Below, in pieces: positions 26,590 to 34,259 of a stretch of DNA of 64,000 nt. Each line of letters begins with the position of its first letter. Position 1 is the stretch's first letter. The DNA lies in contig NZ_JAFMPX010000002.1 in the NCBI RefSeq assembly GCF_017353415.1, positions 124,001-188,000 on the forward strand. The letters run 5' to 3'. The stretch is from Arthrobacter sp. E3. Its GTDB lineage: Bacteria; Actinomycetota; Actinomycetes; Actinomycetales; Micrococcaceae. Both the position numbers and the translations under genes were made by a program. The notes below the pieces were generated by a model. The model worked only from the letters and a program-made list of their open reading frames with translations. It did no database searches and was not told the DNA's origin.

Positions 26590-26877
26590 ATGTTCAACAG
26601 CATCAACAGCCTTCTCAGTGTGAGTGCCATTTTGTTTGCCGTCTACCTTGCAGCGGTAGCCCTGACGTTGGGCCGGAAGGATCGCGTTGTGTGCAACGCT
26701 CCGTTCAGGAAGAAGGGGCGGTGCAAGGACCCCATTCTCGTCGGTGGGGCCAACGACGGGATGTGCGAGGCTGCTCATGGGAACTCGTGGATCGGAGTCA
26801 ACTACGGGTTTGCGGTAGTCATGGTCGCTGTCTCTGCATACCTATTCATTGCGCAACCGCTCACGGTAGGATCCTGA
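26590..26877 (+). CDS. Small two-TM membrane protein with a Cys-rich loop
   Basis: A 95-residue protein with an N-terminal TM (LLSVSAILFAVYLAAVALTL, residues ~7-27), a basic loop carrying three cysteines (VVCNAPFRKKGRCKDP, later GMCEAAH) and a C-terminal TM (FAVVMVAVSAYLFIA). The ribosome site before ATG 26590 is weak (CGGGA). The stop codon directly abuts the stop of the gene on the other strand. No family recognised. Confidence 0.6.
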   Translation: MFNSINSLLSVSAILFAVYLAAVALTLGRKDRVVCNAPFRKKGRCKDPILVGGANDGMCEAAHGNSWIGVNYGFAVVMVAVSAYLFIAQPLTVGS

Positions 26878-27651
26878 TTACTGCAGAACACTCGCAGTTT
26901 GGGCCGGACAGTCGGGACGCACTCCACCACGTGTCGCTGCCCAAGCGGCGAGGAGCATCGCCACCCCTGCCAAGGCCGTCCACGTCGCGACAACCGTCTC
27001 CGTCCACGGAGTCGTGTCGTGTGAAATGTAGCCAGTGATCAAGGGTGTGATCATGAGGGAGGCCACGAAATAGTAGCCCATCAGGCTTGAGCCGAGCAGG
27101 AAGGCGCAGGCGATCATGGCAGCCCACGACCGCCGCCACCAAAGCACGCCGAGGGCAACCAAACCGGCAACCCCAATCCAGTCCAACGCCCACCAGTGTT
27201 GCAGTGGGGAAGGAGTGCCGATGATCCCCGAGACGAGTGCGTGCGCGCCGTTAAGCCCGAGCCAGGCTGCGACGAGCAAGGCAATGACGATCTCCATGAT
27301 GGCAAAAACAACCCTGCGACGTGATGCCGCCCCCGGCAGTGCCAAGACACCGAACGCCATGGCCAGGACCCCGAGCGCCTGAATCAGAGTGCCCGTGCCG
27401 TAGACCTGGGCTGCTGTCCCAACGGACACCCAAGCATCAGTGGGGAAATTGTAGTCAAAGAGATGGTCTTCCACCGAGAGTTCCGTGGGCCCACGTGAGC
27501 CATTGAATACTACCCACCGCTGGATCGCAGCAATATGTTGCAGCACGGCTGAGCTGAGAAGCAGTCCAGCCGCCGTGAGTGACCAAATGACTGAGGCCCA
27601 TGGGAACGGGCCGGTCCGTCTGTGCTGTCCAGAAGCCTCGATGGTCGACAT
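26878..27651 (-). CDS. Polytopic membrane protein, unknown function
   Basis: A 257-residue protein with about six hydrophobic segments (for example SLTAAGLLLSSAVLQHIAAI near residue 30, LGVLAMAFGVLALPG, IVIALLVAAWLGLNG, GLVALGVLWW and the C-terminal ALAGVAMLLAAWAA). The loop after TM1 holds WVVFNGSRGPTELSVEDHLFDY. No transport or enzymatic motif recognised. Convergent with the 95-residue membrane protein with no intervening bases. Confidence 0.7.
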   Translation of the reverse strand: MSTIEASGQHRRTGPFPWASVIWSLTAAGLLLSSAVLQHIAAIQRWVVFNGSRGPTELSVEDHLFDYNFPTDAWVSVGTAAQVYGTGTLIQALGVLAMAFGVLALPGAASRRRVVFAIMEIVIALLVAAWLGLNGAHALVSGIIGTPSPLQHWWALDWIGVAGLVALGVLWWRRSWAAMIACAFLLGSSLMGYYFVASLMITPLITGYISHDTTPWTETVVATWTALAGVAMLLAAWAATRGGVRPDCPAQTASVLQ

Positions 27652-27932
27652 GAGCCCACATTAGCAACGCCCCGGGGCATGTCAATCGAATTCAGCCCAT
27701 TTTTGGCGGAGCAGCAGACCCGTACTAAATGGGCGGCCACGGGAACCGCATGCCTGCGTGTTGCACTCTCCAGCCCCACTATCCGTGCCTGCATCGCCGT
27801 GTTGCTCTCCCTTCCAGAGACGCAGACCGCCGTCGTTATTCATGAGAAGCACTGTGGCGTCTCGCCGTTGCGCACCGCATCACGCAGCGTTGAACGCTGG
27901 ATTTGGCAGGTATTCGGGATTACCTTTGAAGG
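27652..27932. other. Gene-free spacer upstream of the MoxR-VWA pair
   Basis: 281 bases between divergent genes. A plus-strand open reading exists but has no ribosome site and ends inside the ATPase start, so I do not call it. No repeat or hairpin of note. Confidence 0.5.
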
Positions 27933-29321
27933 GTGAGTGATCGCCCTGGAATCGTCACCCTTGGTGGCTTGCGTACCTCCGGCCATGTCTACAAGGACCT
28001 GCGTCGGGAGATTCGCGAAAATCTGCTCGCTGCACTGGCGGCGGGCCGCGACCCATGGCCTGGGATGTACGGATTCGGGCGGACAGTCTTGCCGCAACTG
28101 GAGCGTGCCTTGATTGCCGGGCACGACCTTGTCCTGTTGGGCGAGCGTGGACAGGGCAAAACCCGTCTGCTGCGCAGTCTTGCGGGGTTGCTGGATGAGT
28201 GGTCGCCGATGATCGAGGGATCGGAACTGAACGAGCACCCCTTCGAACCCATCACCGAGCAGTCAAGGGCCCGTGTGCTGGCTGAGGGGGACCGGCTGCC
28301 CGTGACGTGGCGGCACCGCTCGGAACGTTATGTGGAGAAGCTCGCCACCCCCGATACCTCCGTTGCGGATCTGATTGGCGACGTCGACCCGATGCGGGTT
28401 GCCGAGGGCCGCCGGCTCGGGGACCCGGAAACCATCCATTACGGGTTGGTCCCACGTTCCAACCGGGGCATCGTGGCCATTAACGAACTGCCCGACCTCG
28501 CCGAACGGATTCAAGTTGCCATGCTCAATGTCATGGAGGAACGGGACATCCAAATCCGCGGCTACGTGCTGCGGCTTCCGCTGGACGTGCTCGTGGTGGC
28601 CTCGGCCAACCCGGAGGACTACACCAACCGCGGCCGGATCATCACGCCATTGAAGGACAGGTTTGGTGCCGAAATCCGTACCCACTATCCCTTGGAGCTG
28701 GACGACGAGGTCGCCATCATCTTGCAGGAGGGGCGCCTGAGCGCCAACGTCCCACCCGTCATTGTGGAGATCCTTGCGCGTTACACCAGGTCGCTTCGGC
28801 TGTCTCCGGCCATCAACCAAGACTCAGGTATTTCTGCCCGCTTCGCCATTGCCGGCGCCGAAACGGTGGCAGCCGCTGCCCTCCGCCGCTCCACCATGCG
28901 CGGGGAACCTGATGCCGTCTCGCGAATTGTCGATTTGGCTGCGGCGGTGGATGTGCTCACGGGAAAACTTGAATTTGAATCGGGGGAGGAAGGGCGTGAA
29001 GGCGCCGTCCTGGAGCACCTCCTGCGCATGGCCACAGCCGAAGCGGCACGGTTTCATTACCGCGGGTTGGACTTTGGCCCGCTCGTGGCGGCGCTCGACG
29101 GCAACACCACTGTGACCACCGGCGACGGCGTCACCGCCGCGGAGTTTCTGGACACCCTCCCGAGCTTGAATGGCAGCCGACTGTACGAGCTGATCGCCGA
29201 GCGGCTGAATGCAAAAAATGACGGCGAACGTGCCTCCGCCATCGAGTTGGCACTTGAGGGTCTCTTCCTTGCCCGCCGGATCTCCAAGGATTCCGATGGG
29301 GAAGAAACCCTCTACGGCTAA
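27933..29321 (+). CDS. MoxR/magnesium-chelatase-type AAA+ ATPase
   Basis: A 462-residue AAA+ protein. Walker A is LGERGQGKT (residues ~69-77), the Walker B region is GIVAINELPDL, and sensor 1 is VVASANPEDYTNRGRI, close to ChlI/BchI and MoxR proteins. GTG 27933 is forced by an in-frame TGA two codons upstream. A VWA protein follows 27 bases on; such ATPase-VWA pairs act as chaperone-like machines inserting cofactors or remodelling complexes. No cofactor enzyme lies next to them, so the client is unknown. Confidence 0.9.
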   Translation: MSDRPGIVTLGGLRTSGHVYKDLRREIRENLLAALAAGRDPWPGMYGFGRTVLPQLERALIAGHDLVLLGERGQGKTRLLRSLAGLLDEWSPMIEGSELNEHPFEPITEQSRARVLAEGDRLPVTWRHRSERYVEKLATPDTSVADLIGDVDPMRVAEGRRLGDPETIHYGLVPRSNRGIVAINELPDLAERIQVAMLNVMEERDIQIRGYVLRLPLDVLVVASANPEDYTNRGRIITPLKDRFGAEIRTHYPLELDDEVAIILQEGRLSANVPPVIVEILARYTRSLRLSPAINQDSGISARFAIAGAETVAAAALRRSTMRGEPDAVSRIVDLAAAVDVLTGKLEFESGEEGREGAVLEHLLRMATAEAARFHYRGLDFGPLVAALDGNTTVTTGDGVTAAEFLDTLPSLNGSRLYELIAERLNAKNDGERASAIELALEGLFLARRISKDSDGEETLYG

Positions 29322-29347
29322 GCACTGAATCAAGAACAGGGCACATC

Positions 29348-31354
29348 ATGACTGCGCACAACGGTTCGTCCAAGTACGGCCGGTACATTGGAGGCCCGGA
29401 TCCGCTTGCCCCGCCGATCGATCTGGCCGAGGCACTGGAGGCTGTCGCCGAAGACGTCATGAGCGGCTACTCGCCGCGAAGGGCACTGCAGGAATTCCTG
29501 CACCGCGGCACACGGACCAATGCAGGCCTCGATGAGCTCGCCGGCCGTGTACAGCAGCGTCGGCGTGAACTGCTGGGCCGCCACCGGCTTGACGGCACGC
29601 TGCAGGAAGTGAAAAAGCTGCTTGAGTCCGCGGTCCTGGACGAGCGCAAGCAATTGGCCCGCGACGCCATGATGGATGACACCGACCGCGATTTCCGTCA
29701 AATGCAGCTGCAAAACCTACCCACATCGACCTCGGCGGCAGTCAACGAGCTTGCCTCCTACGACTGGCAGTCCAGCATGGCCCGTGAATCCTACGAACGC
29801 ATCAAGGACCTGCTCGGCCGCGAGGTTTTAGACCAACGGTTCGCAGGGATGAAGGAAGCGTTGGAGAGTGCCACGGAGGAGGACCGTGCTGCCGTGAGCC
29901 GGATGCTCGGGGATCTCAATGCGCTGCTCGAGCAGCACCGGCTCGGCGAGGATTCTGACGCGGACTTCCAGACATTCATGGAACGGCACGGCCGCTTCTT
30001 TCCGGAGGACCCGCAATCCGTGGAGGAACTCATCGACATCCTCGCGCGGCGGGCGGCCGCAGCGCAGCGGTTGCTGCAATCGATGTCGCCGGAGCAGCGC
30101 GAGGAGCTGATGCAACTGTCCTCCCAAGCGTTCGGCTCAGCGGAACTCGTGGCGCAGCTTGAGCAGATGCATGCGAGCCTGCGCGTCCTGCGCCCCGGAG
30201 AGAACTGGTCTGGCTCCGAGAACTTCGAGGGTCAGGAGGGCCTCGGCCTGGGGGATGGGACCGGGGTGATTCAGGATCTCGCAGAGCTCGATACCCTGGC
30301 GGAACAGCTCGCCCAGTCGCATAACGGGGCACATCTGGACGATGTGGATCTGGAGGCGCTGGCCCGCCAGCTTGGTGAGAATGCCTCAGTCTCCGCACGC
30401 ACACTGGCTGAAATGGAGCGGGCCATGCACGACGGCGGCTACCTGCGCCGGGGTGCTGACGGAGAGCTGCGCCTTTCCCCACAGGCCGTGCGGCGGTTGG
30501 GCAAGTCGCTGCTGCGTGACGCCGCCAAGCAACTCTCGGGCCGTCAGGGCAGCCGGGACACGCGGATGTTCGGTGCCGCCGGCGAGCAGACAGGTTCCAG
30601 CCGCGAATGGCAGTTCGGGGATGCTGAACCGTGGGATGTCACCCGAACCATCACCAACGCCATCCGCCGTACCATCGCCGAAGGCGGCGACCCGGGCCGC
30701 GGGCTGCAGCTGGCAGTTGGCGACATCGAAGTAACGGAAACGGAAGCACGCACCCAGGCTGCCGTGGCCCTGCTCGTCGATGTTTCCTTTTCCATGGCAG
30801 CCGAGGGGCGCTGGCTGCCGATGAAACGTACCGCACTGGCACTCCACCAGCTCGTTTCCACCCGGTTTCGCGGCGACAGCCTGGCATTGATCACGTTTGG
30901 CCGCTACGCGCAGTCGATGGACATTGGTGAGCTCACGGCGCTGCCGGCGCAACACGAACAGGGTACCAATCTCCACCACGGACTGCTGCTGGCCGGCCGC
31001 TTCTTCCGCAGCCACCCAACCATGGCACATGTGCTGCTCATCGTCACGGACGGTGAACCCACCGCTCACTTGGTGGCCGGGGGCGAGTCGCTGTTCTCCT
31101 GGCCCCCGGCCGAGGAGACCATTCAGGTAACCGTATCCGAGCTGGACCGCCTCGGCCGGACCGGCACGCAGGTGACGTTTTTCCGGCTTGGCGACGACCC
31201 GGGTCTTGAACGGTTTGTTCAGGGAATGGCCCGGCGCATCGGCGGCCGCGTTGTGGCACCTGCCCTTGAAGACCTGGGTGGCGCCGTGGTGGGGGAGTAC
31301 TTCCGGGCCCGTTTCAAGGCAAACCACGACGGCGGCACCGGCCCGGTCTTCTGA
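29348..31354 (+). CDS. VWA-domain partner of the MoxR-type ATPase
   Basis: A 668-residue protein with a long, charged, helix-rich N-terminal region (Gln/Glu/Arg-rich, e.g. LLEQHRLGEDSDADFQTF) and a C-terminal von Willebrand A domain. The MIDAS motif DVSFSM has its first Asp near residue 478, and the TDGEPT motif supplies the later metal ligand. It is the second gene of the ATPase-VWA operon. No signal peptide or TM, so cytosolic. Confidence 0.9.
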   Translation: MTAHNGSSKYGRYIGGPDPLAPPIDLAEALEAVAEDVMSGYSPRRALQEFLHRGTRTNAGLDELAGRVQQRRRELLGRHRLDGTLQEVKKLLESAVLDERKQLARDAMMDDTDRDFRQMQLQNLPTSTSAAVNELASYDWQSSMARESYERIKDLLGREVLDQRFAGMKEALESATEEDRAAVSRMLGDLNALLEQHRLGEDSDADFQTFMERHGRFFPEDPQSVEELIDILARRAAAAQRLLQSMSPEQREELMQLSSQAFGSAELVAQLEQMHASLRVLRPGENWSGSENFEGQEGLGLGDGTGVIQDLAELDTLAEQLAQSHNGAHLDDVDLEALARQLGENASVSARTLAEMERAMHDGGYLRRGADGELRLSPQAVRRLGKSLLRDAAKQLSGRQGSRDTRMFGAAGEQTGSSREWQFGDAEPWDVTRTITNAIRRTIAEGGDPGRGLQLAVGDIEVTETEARTQAAVALLVDVSFSMAAEGRWLPMKRTALALHQLVSTRFRGDSLALITFGRYAQSMDIGELTALPAQHEQGTNLHHGLLLAGRFFRSHPTMAHVLLIVTDGEPTAHLVAGGESLFSWPPAEETIQVTVSELDRLGRTGTQVTFFRLGDDPGLERFVQGMARRIGGRVVAPALEDLGGAVVGEYFRARFKANHDGGTGPVF

Positions 31355-31491
31355 CTCACCTAGGAAGAGTGGGCCGACCACGCCTAGCGCCATCCAGCCC
31401 GCGGAGCGCTGAACACAAGCCACCGTTGGACCGAGCGGTGCGCTTGCTGTGTTCGTTGACTCTGGAGGTCCCCTTGCCATTGCCGCCAGGA

Positions 31492-32469
31492 TTATGGTCG
31501 CAGCATGATCTTGCCCTTGCGGCCTGGAACGAAGTTTGCCAGTGCGGCAGCTCCAGCATCCTCGAACGAATAGCTTGCCTCTACGGGAAGCGTCAAAACG
31601 TCGCTGGCAATGTAGGCGACCAACTCGCCCAGCAGCGCGCCGCGCTTTTGGGCAGGCATGGAAGTGCTGACCGTGCTTCCCCAGAATCCGCGGACTGTGG
31701 CCTGCTTGAAAATGATGTCCCCCGAACTGATTTCCATCACAGGGGACTGCATCGCACCGAACACCACCAACGTTCCGTTCTCGGCCAGCAGCGAGAGCAC
31801 TTCACCGCTTGCTCGGCCACCCACTGAATCAACGCCAGCGGTGATGGGCGCATCCCCGGCGATTGCGCGCACCTGGTCAACCCAGCCGGCGGCGTCGGTG
31901 GCGACGATGTTGTTGATGCCCTGACCGGCGAGCTCACCTATGCCTGCAGTGCGCCGGACGAGACCAATGACATTGATGCCGCGCGCCGCAGCCAGCTGGG
32001 CGAGGAGGCGGCCCACCGTGCCATTGGCGGCGTTCTGCACAAACCAGTCACCCTGGTTCAAGTTCAAGGAGTCCAGCAGGCTGATGGCGCTGAAAGGCAT
32101 CGAAATCAGCTGTGCGGCCACTTTATCCGTGATCCCATCAACGACTGGAATCAAGGCGCCGGCTTTGGCAGTGAAATACTCAGCCCACACGCCGAAGGTG
32201 CCGCCGGTGGCAACCCGTTGACCCACTTCGAGACCAGTCACGTCCTCACCTACTGCGTCGATGACACCGACCGCTTCGGAGCCAGCGCGGGCCGGCAGGT
32301 CGGGCTTGAACCCGTAACTGCCGCGGATGGTCCATAGATCATGATTGTGGATGGGGGAAAGGACCAGCCGGACCCGGACTTCGCCCGGGCCGGGATCGGC
32401 AACCGGAATGTTTTCAACGGTGAGAACCTTTGAAGGATCTCCAAACTCGTGGTGAATCAGGGCGCGCAT
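31492..32469 (-). CDS. Zinc-type MDR alcohol dehydrogenase / quinone oxidoreductase-like
   Basis: A 325-residue medium-chain reductase. ATG 32469 is preferred over a longer reading because family sequence (MRALIHHEFGDPSKVL) begins there. The GroES-like domain has GPGEVRVRLVLSPIHNHDLWTIRG and ARAGSEAVGVIDAVGEDV; the nucleotide-binding part has NAANGTVGRLLAQLAAARG. The catalytic-zinc Cys at the usual GHE position is absent (AGSEAVG), so it resembles the quinone-oxidoreductase or enoyl-reductase (Etr1-like) branch. Substrate unknown. Confidence 0.85.
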   Translation of the reverse strand: MRALIHHEFGDPSKVLTVENIPVADPGPGEVRVRLVLSPIHNHDLWTIRGSYGFKPDLPARAGSEAVGVIDAVGEDVTGLEVGQRVATGGTFGVWAEYFTAKAGALIPVVDGITDKVAAQLISMPFSAISLLDSLNLNQGDWFVQNAANGTVGRLLAQLAAARGINVIGLVRRTAGIGELAGQGINNIVATDAAGWVDQVRAIAGDAPITAGVDSVGGRASGEVLSLLAENGTLVVFGAMQSPVMEISSGDIIFKQATVRGFWGSTVSTSMPAQKRGALLGELVAYIASDVLTLPVEASYSFEDAGAAALANFVPGRKGKIMLRP

Positions 32470-32594
32470 GATGCTCTCAATCGTGGGTCGGTGTGCTGCT
32501 TCAGCTTGGAAGCAGCGAAGTATTAAAGTGGGTTTCCACGGCAGCGGATGGTTGTAAGGGCTGCGTCTGGTGGGGATTTCCCTCCGTGCGGGGG

Positions 32595-33017
32595 TCAGTC
32601 TTCGACGACGGAGATGGTGACGTCGATGTTTCCCCTGGTTGCGTTGGAGTATGGGCACACTTGGTGGGCAGCATCCGCAAGTGCTTGCGCTTGCGCAGAG
32701 GCGATGCCGGGGATGACCACCTCAAGGGCGACGGCAAGGGAAAAGCCGCCCTGCCCGTTGGAGAGGACATGGACGCGGCTGCCCACCGACGTGTTTGACA
32801 GAGTGACTTTCTGGTTGCGCGCCACCATCTGCAAAGCGGAGTGGAAGCACGCGGCGTAGCCGGCAGCGAACAGTTCTTCCGGATTGGCGCCGGCCCCTGA
32901 TCCACCCATTTCCTTGGGAATGGCCAGATCGAGGTTGACGGTTCCGGAGATGGTGCTGACGGAGCCATTCCTGCCAGCCCCGGTTGAGAGGGCTTCCGCG
33001 GTGTAGAGGGGGGTCAT
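32595..33017 (-). CDS. ohr: Organic hydroperoxide resistance protein
   Basis: A 140-residue OsmC/Ohr thiol peroxidase that reduces organic hydroperoxides. The two catalytic cysteines are in GYAACFHSAL (about Cys 57) and HQVCPYSNATRGN (about Cys 121), and the family start YTAEALSTGAGRNG is intact. Its ATG overlaps the stop of the upstream regulator by 4 bases (ATGA), so translation is coupled and the regulator controls both. Confidence 0.95.
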   Translation of the reverse strand: MTPLYTAEALSTGAGRNGSVSTISGTVNLDLAIPKEMGGSGAGANPEELFAAGYAACFHSALQMVARNQKVTLSNTSVGSRVHVLSNGQGGFSLAVALEVVIPGIASAQAQALADAAHQVCPYSNATRGNIDVTISVVED

Positions 33018-33508
33018 TGGCTGTGCCTTTCATCAAGGGGGTCTCCTGGTGCGGGTGCGCTGGAGAGGGTTCGAGCCACGCCATGCAGAATCGAGAGAGC
33101 GGCCTTCCCATCAGCCGGGGTGAGCCCCGTGGCCTCGGCAACGCATCCTGGAATATGGGCAAGCTCATCCCGCAAGGCCGTGCCGGCATCGGTCAGGGAG
33201 ACGATCACGGCACGCTCATCAGTGGCGGAGCGTCCCCGCGTGATGAAGCCGCGTGTCTCCAACCTCCTGATCAGCGGTGAGGTGGTGCCCGAGTCCAGCA
33301 TCAGGTGCCCGGCCACCTCCTTGACTGACAAGGAGGGGTGTGACCACAACAGCACCAGCACCAAATACTGGGGATAGGTCAAGCCCCACGGCGCCAAAAG
33401 CGCAATGTAGCGGCGGTTCGTTGCCCGTGCGGCTGCATAAAGCGCAAAGCAGAGCATTCGGTCAAGAGGGTCGGAACCCACCTGTGCGGAATCTTGGCTG
33501 TGACTCAT
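33014..33508 (-). CDS. ohrR: MarR-family peroxide sensor OhrR
   Basis: A 164-residue MarR-type repressor. ATG 33508 (MSHSQDSAQ) is favoured over a reading six residues longer. The peroxidatic Cys is at position 20 in the conserved LCFALYAA motif, and the winged helix LSVKEVAGHLMLDSGTTSPLIRRLETRG is typical of OhrR. Oxidation of this Cys by organic peroxides should release DNA and induce ohr. The operator is directly upstream. Confidence 0.94.
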   Translation of the reverse strand: MSHSQDSAQVGSDPLDRMLCFALYAAARATNRRYIALLAPWGLTYPQYLVLVLLWSHPSLSVKEVAGHLMLDSGTTSPLIRRLETRGFITRGRSATDERAVIVSLTDAGTALRDELAHIPGCVAEATGLTPADGKAALSILHGVARTLSSAPAPGDPLDERHSQ

Positions 33509-33533
33509 GGGAAGAGTCTTGCACACACACTAG

Positions 33534-33558
33534 TTGTGCACAAGTTACTTGTGCACAA
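33534..33558. promoter_or_regulatory. Twin palindromic OhrR operator
   Basis: TTGTGCACAA occurs twice, at 33534-33543 and 33549-33558, each a perfect 10-bp palindrome, 15 bases apart. The first lies 26 bases before the ohrR start. OhrR boxes in other bacteria are AT-rich palindromes, so the identity is by position. Confidence 0.7.
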
Positions 33559-33660
33559 GCTAACCCCGTTCACGCGTCGGATGCTGCAGACAGTCCGCCG
33601 GGTTGGCAGGCCCGGCATGCTGGGTGTCTCAAACTCTTGTCTTTTGTATGCAGCTAGGCA

Positions 33661-33687
33661 TATCGTTAACTATCGTTGTATATCGTT
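33661..33687 (+). promoter_or_regulatory. Three TATCGTT direct repeats at 10-bp spacing
   Basis: TATCGTT at 33661, 33671 and 33681, about one helical turn apart, ending 25 bases before the PadR start and just ahead of the AAGGAG ribosome site. PadR operators often carry TATC-type half-sites, so autoregulation is likely. Confidence 0.65.
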
Positions 33688-33711
33688 CAGAATTCAATCA
33701 AGGAGAACATC

Positions 33712-34254
33712 ATGCGCAGTTCAAATCCCGTAGGCGGGTTCGGCGCCAACAGCTTCGACGGCATGTGGCAGGCCATGGAGGAATTCCGTTCACGATTTGA
33801 GAAGCGCTCGGGTACACGGGCAGGCCGAGGCGAGGTGCGGGCAGCGGTGCTGGCCCTTCTTGCAGAGCAGCCGATGCATGGCTACCAGATCATCCGTGAA
33901 ATAGAGGAGCGAAGCAGCGGCAGCTGGAAGCCCAGTGCCGGCTCCATATACCCGGCGCTGCAGCTGTTGGCTGACGAAGGGATCATTAGCGCCGAGGAAT
34001 CCAATGGCCGAAAGATATACTCGTTGACCGAAGCTGGCCGGGAGGAAGTGGCCGGTGATGATGCGTCGGCACCATGGGATTCCAAGGAGACGCCATCGGG
34101 TTCCGGGTTCGCTGCGCTGCCCAAGGCCGGCGTCGAACTTGCACAGGCCGCGGCGCAGGTGGGTCGCACCGGCTCCTCGAAACAAGTTCAGGAAGCTGTG
34201 AAGGTGCTCGAGGAGGCTCGTCGCCGACTGTACTCGATCCTCGCACAGGATTGA
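33712..34254 (+). CDS. PadR-family transcriptional regulator
   Basis: A 180-residue regulator with the PadR winged helix: VRAAVLALLAEQPMHGYQIIREIEERSSG, then SAGSIYPALQLLADEGIISAEESNGRKIYSLTEAG (residues ~41-106). The C-terminal part has helices for dimer formation. ATG 33712 follows AAGGAG. The ABC1 kinase gene starts 5 bases after its stop. It probably controls this two-gene operon through the repeats upstream. Confidence 0.92.
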   Translation: MRSSNPVGGFGANSFDGMWQAMEEFRSRFEKRSGTRAGRGEVRAAVLALLAEQPMHGYQIIREIEERSSGSWKPSAGSIYPALQLLADEGIISAEESNGRKIYSLTEAGREEVAGDDASAPWDSKETPSGSGFAALPKAGVELAQAAAQVGRTGSSKQVQEAVKVLEEARRRLYSILAQD

Positions 34255-34259
34255 CACGG

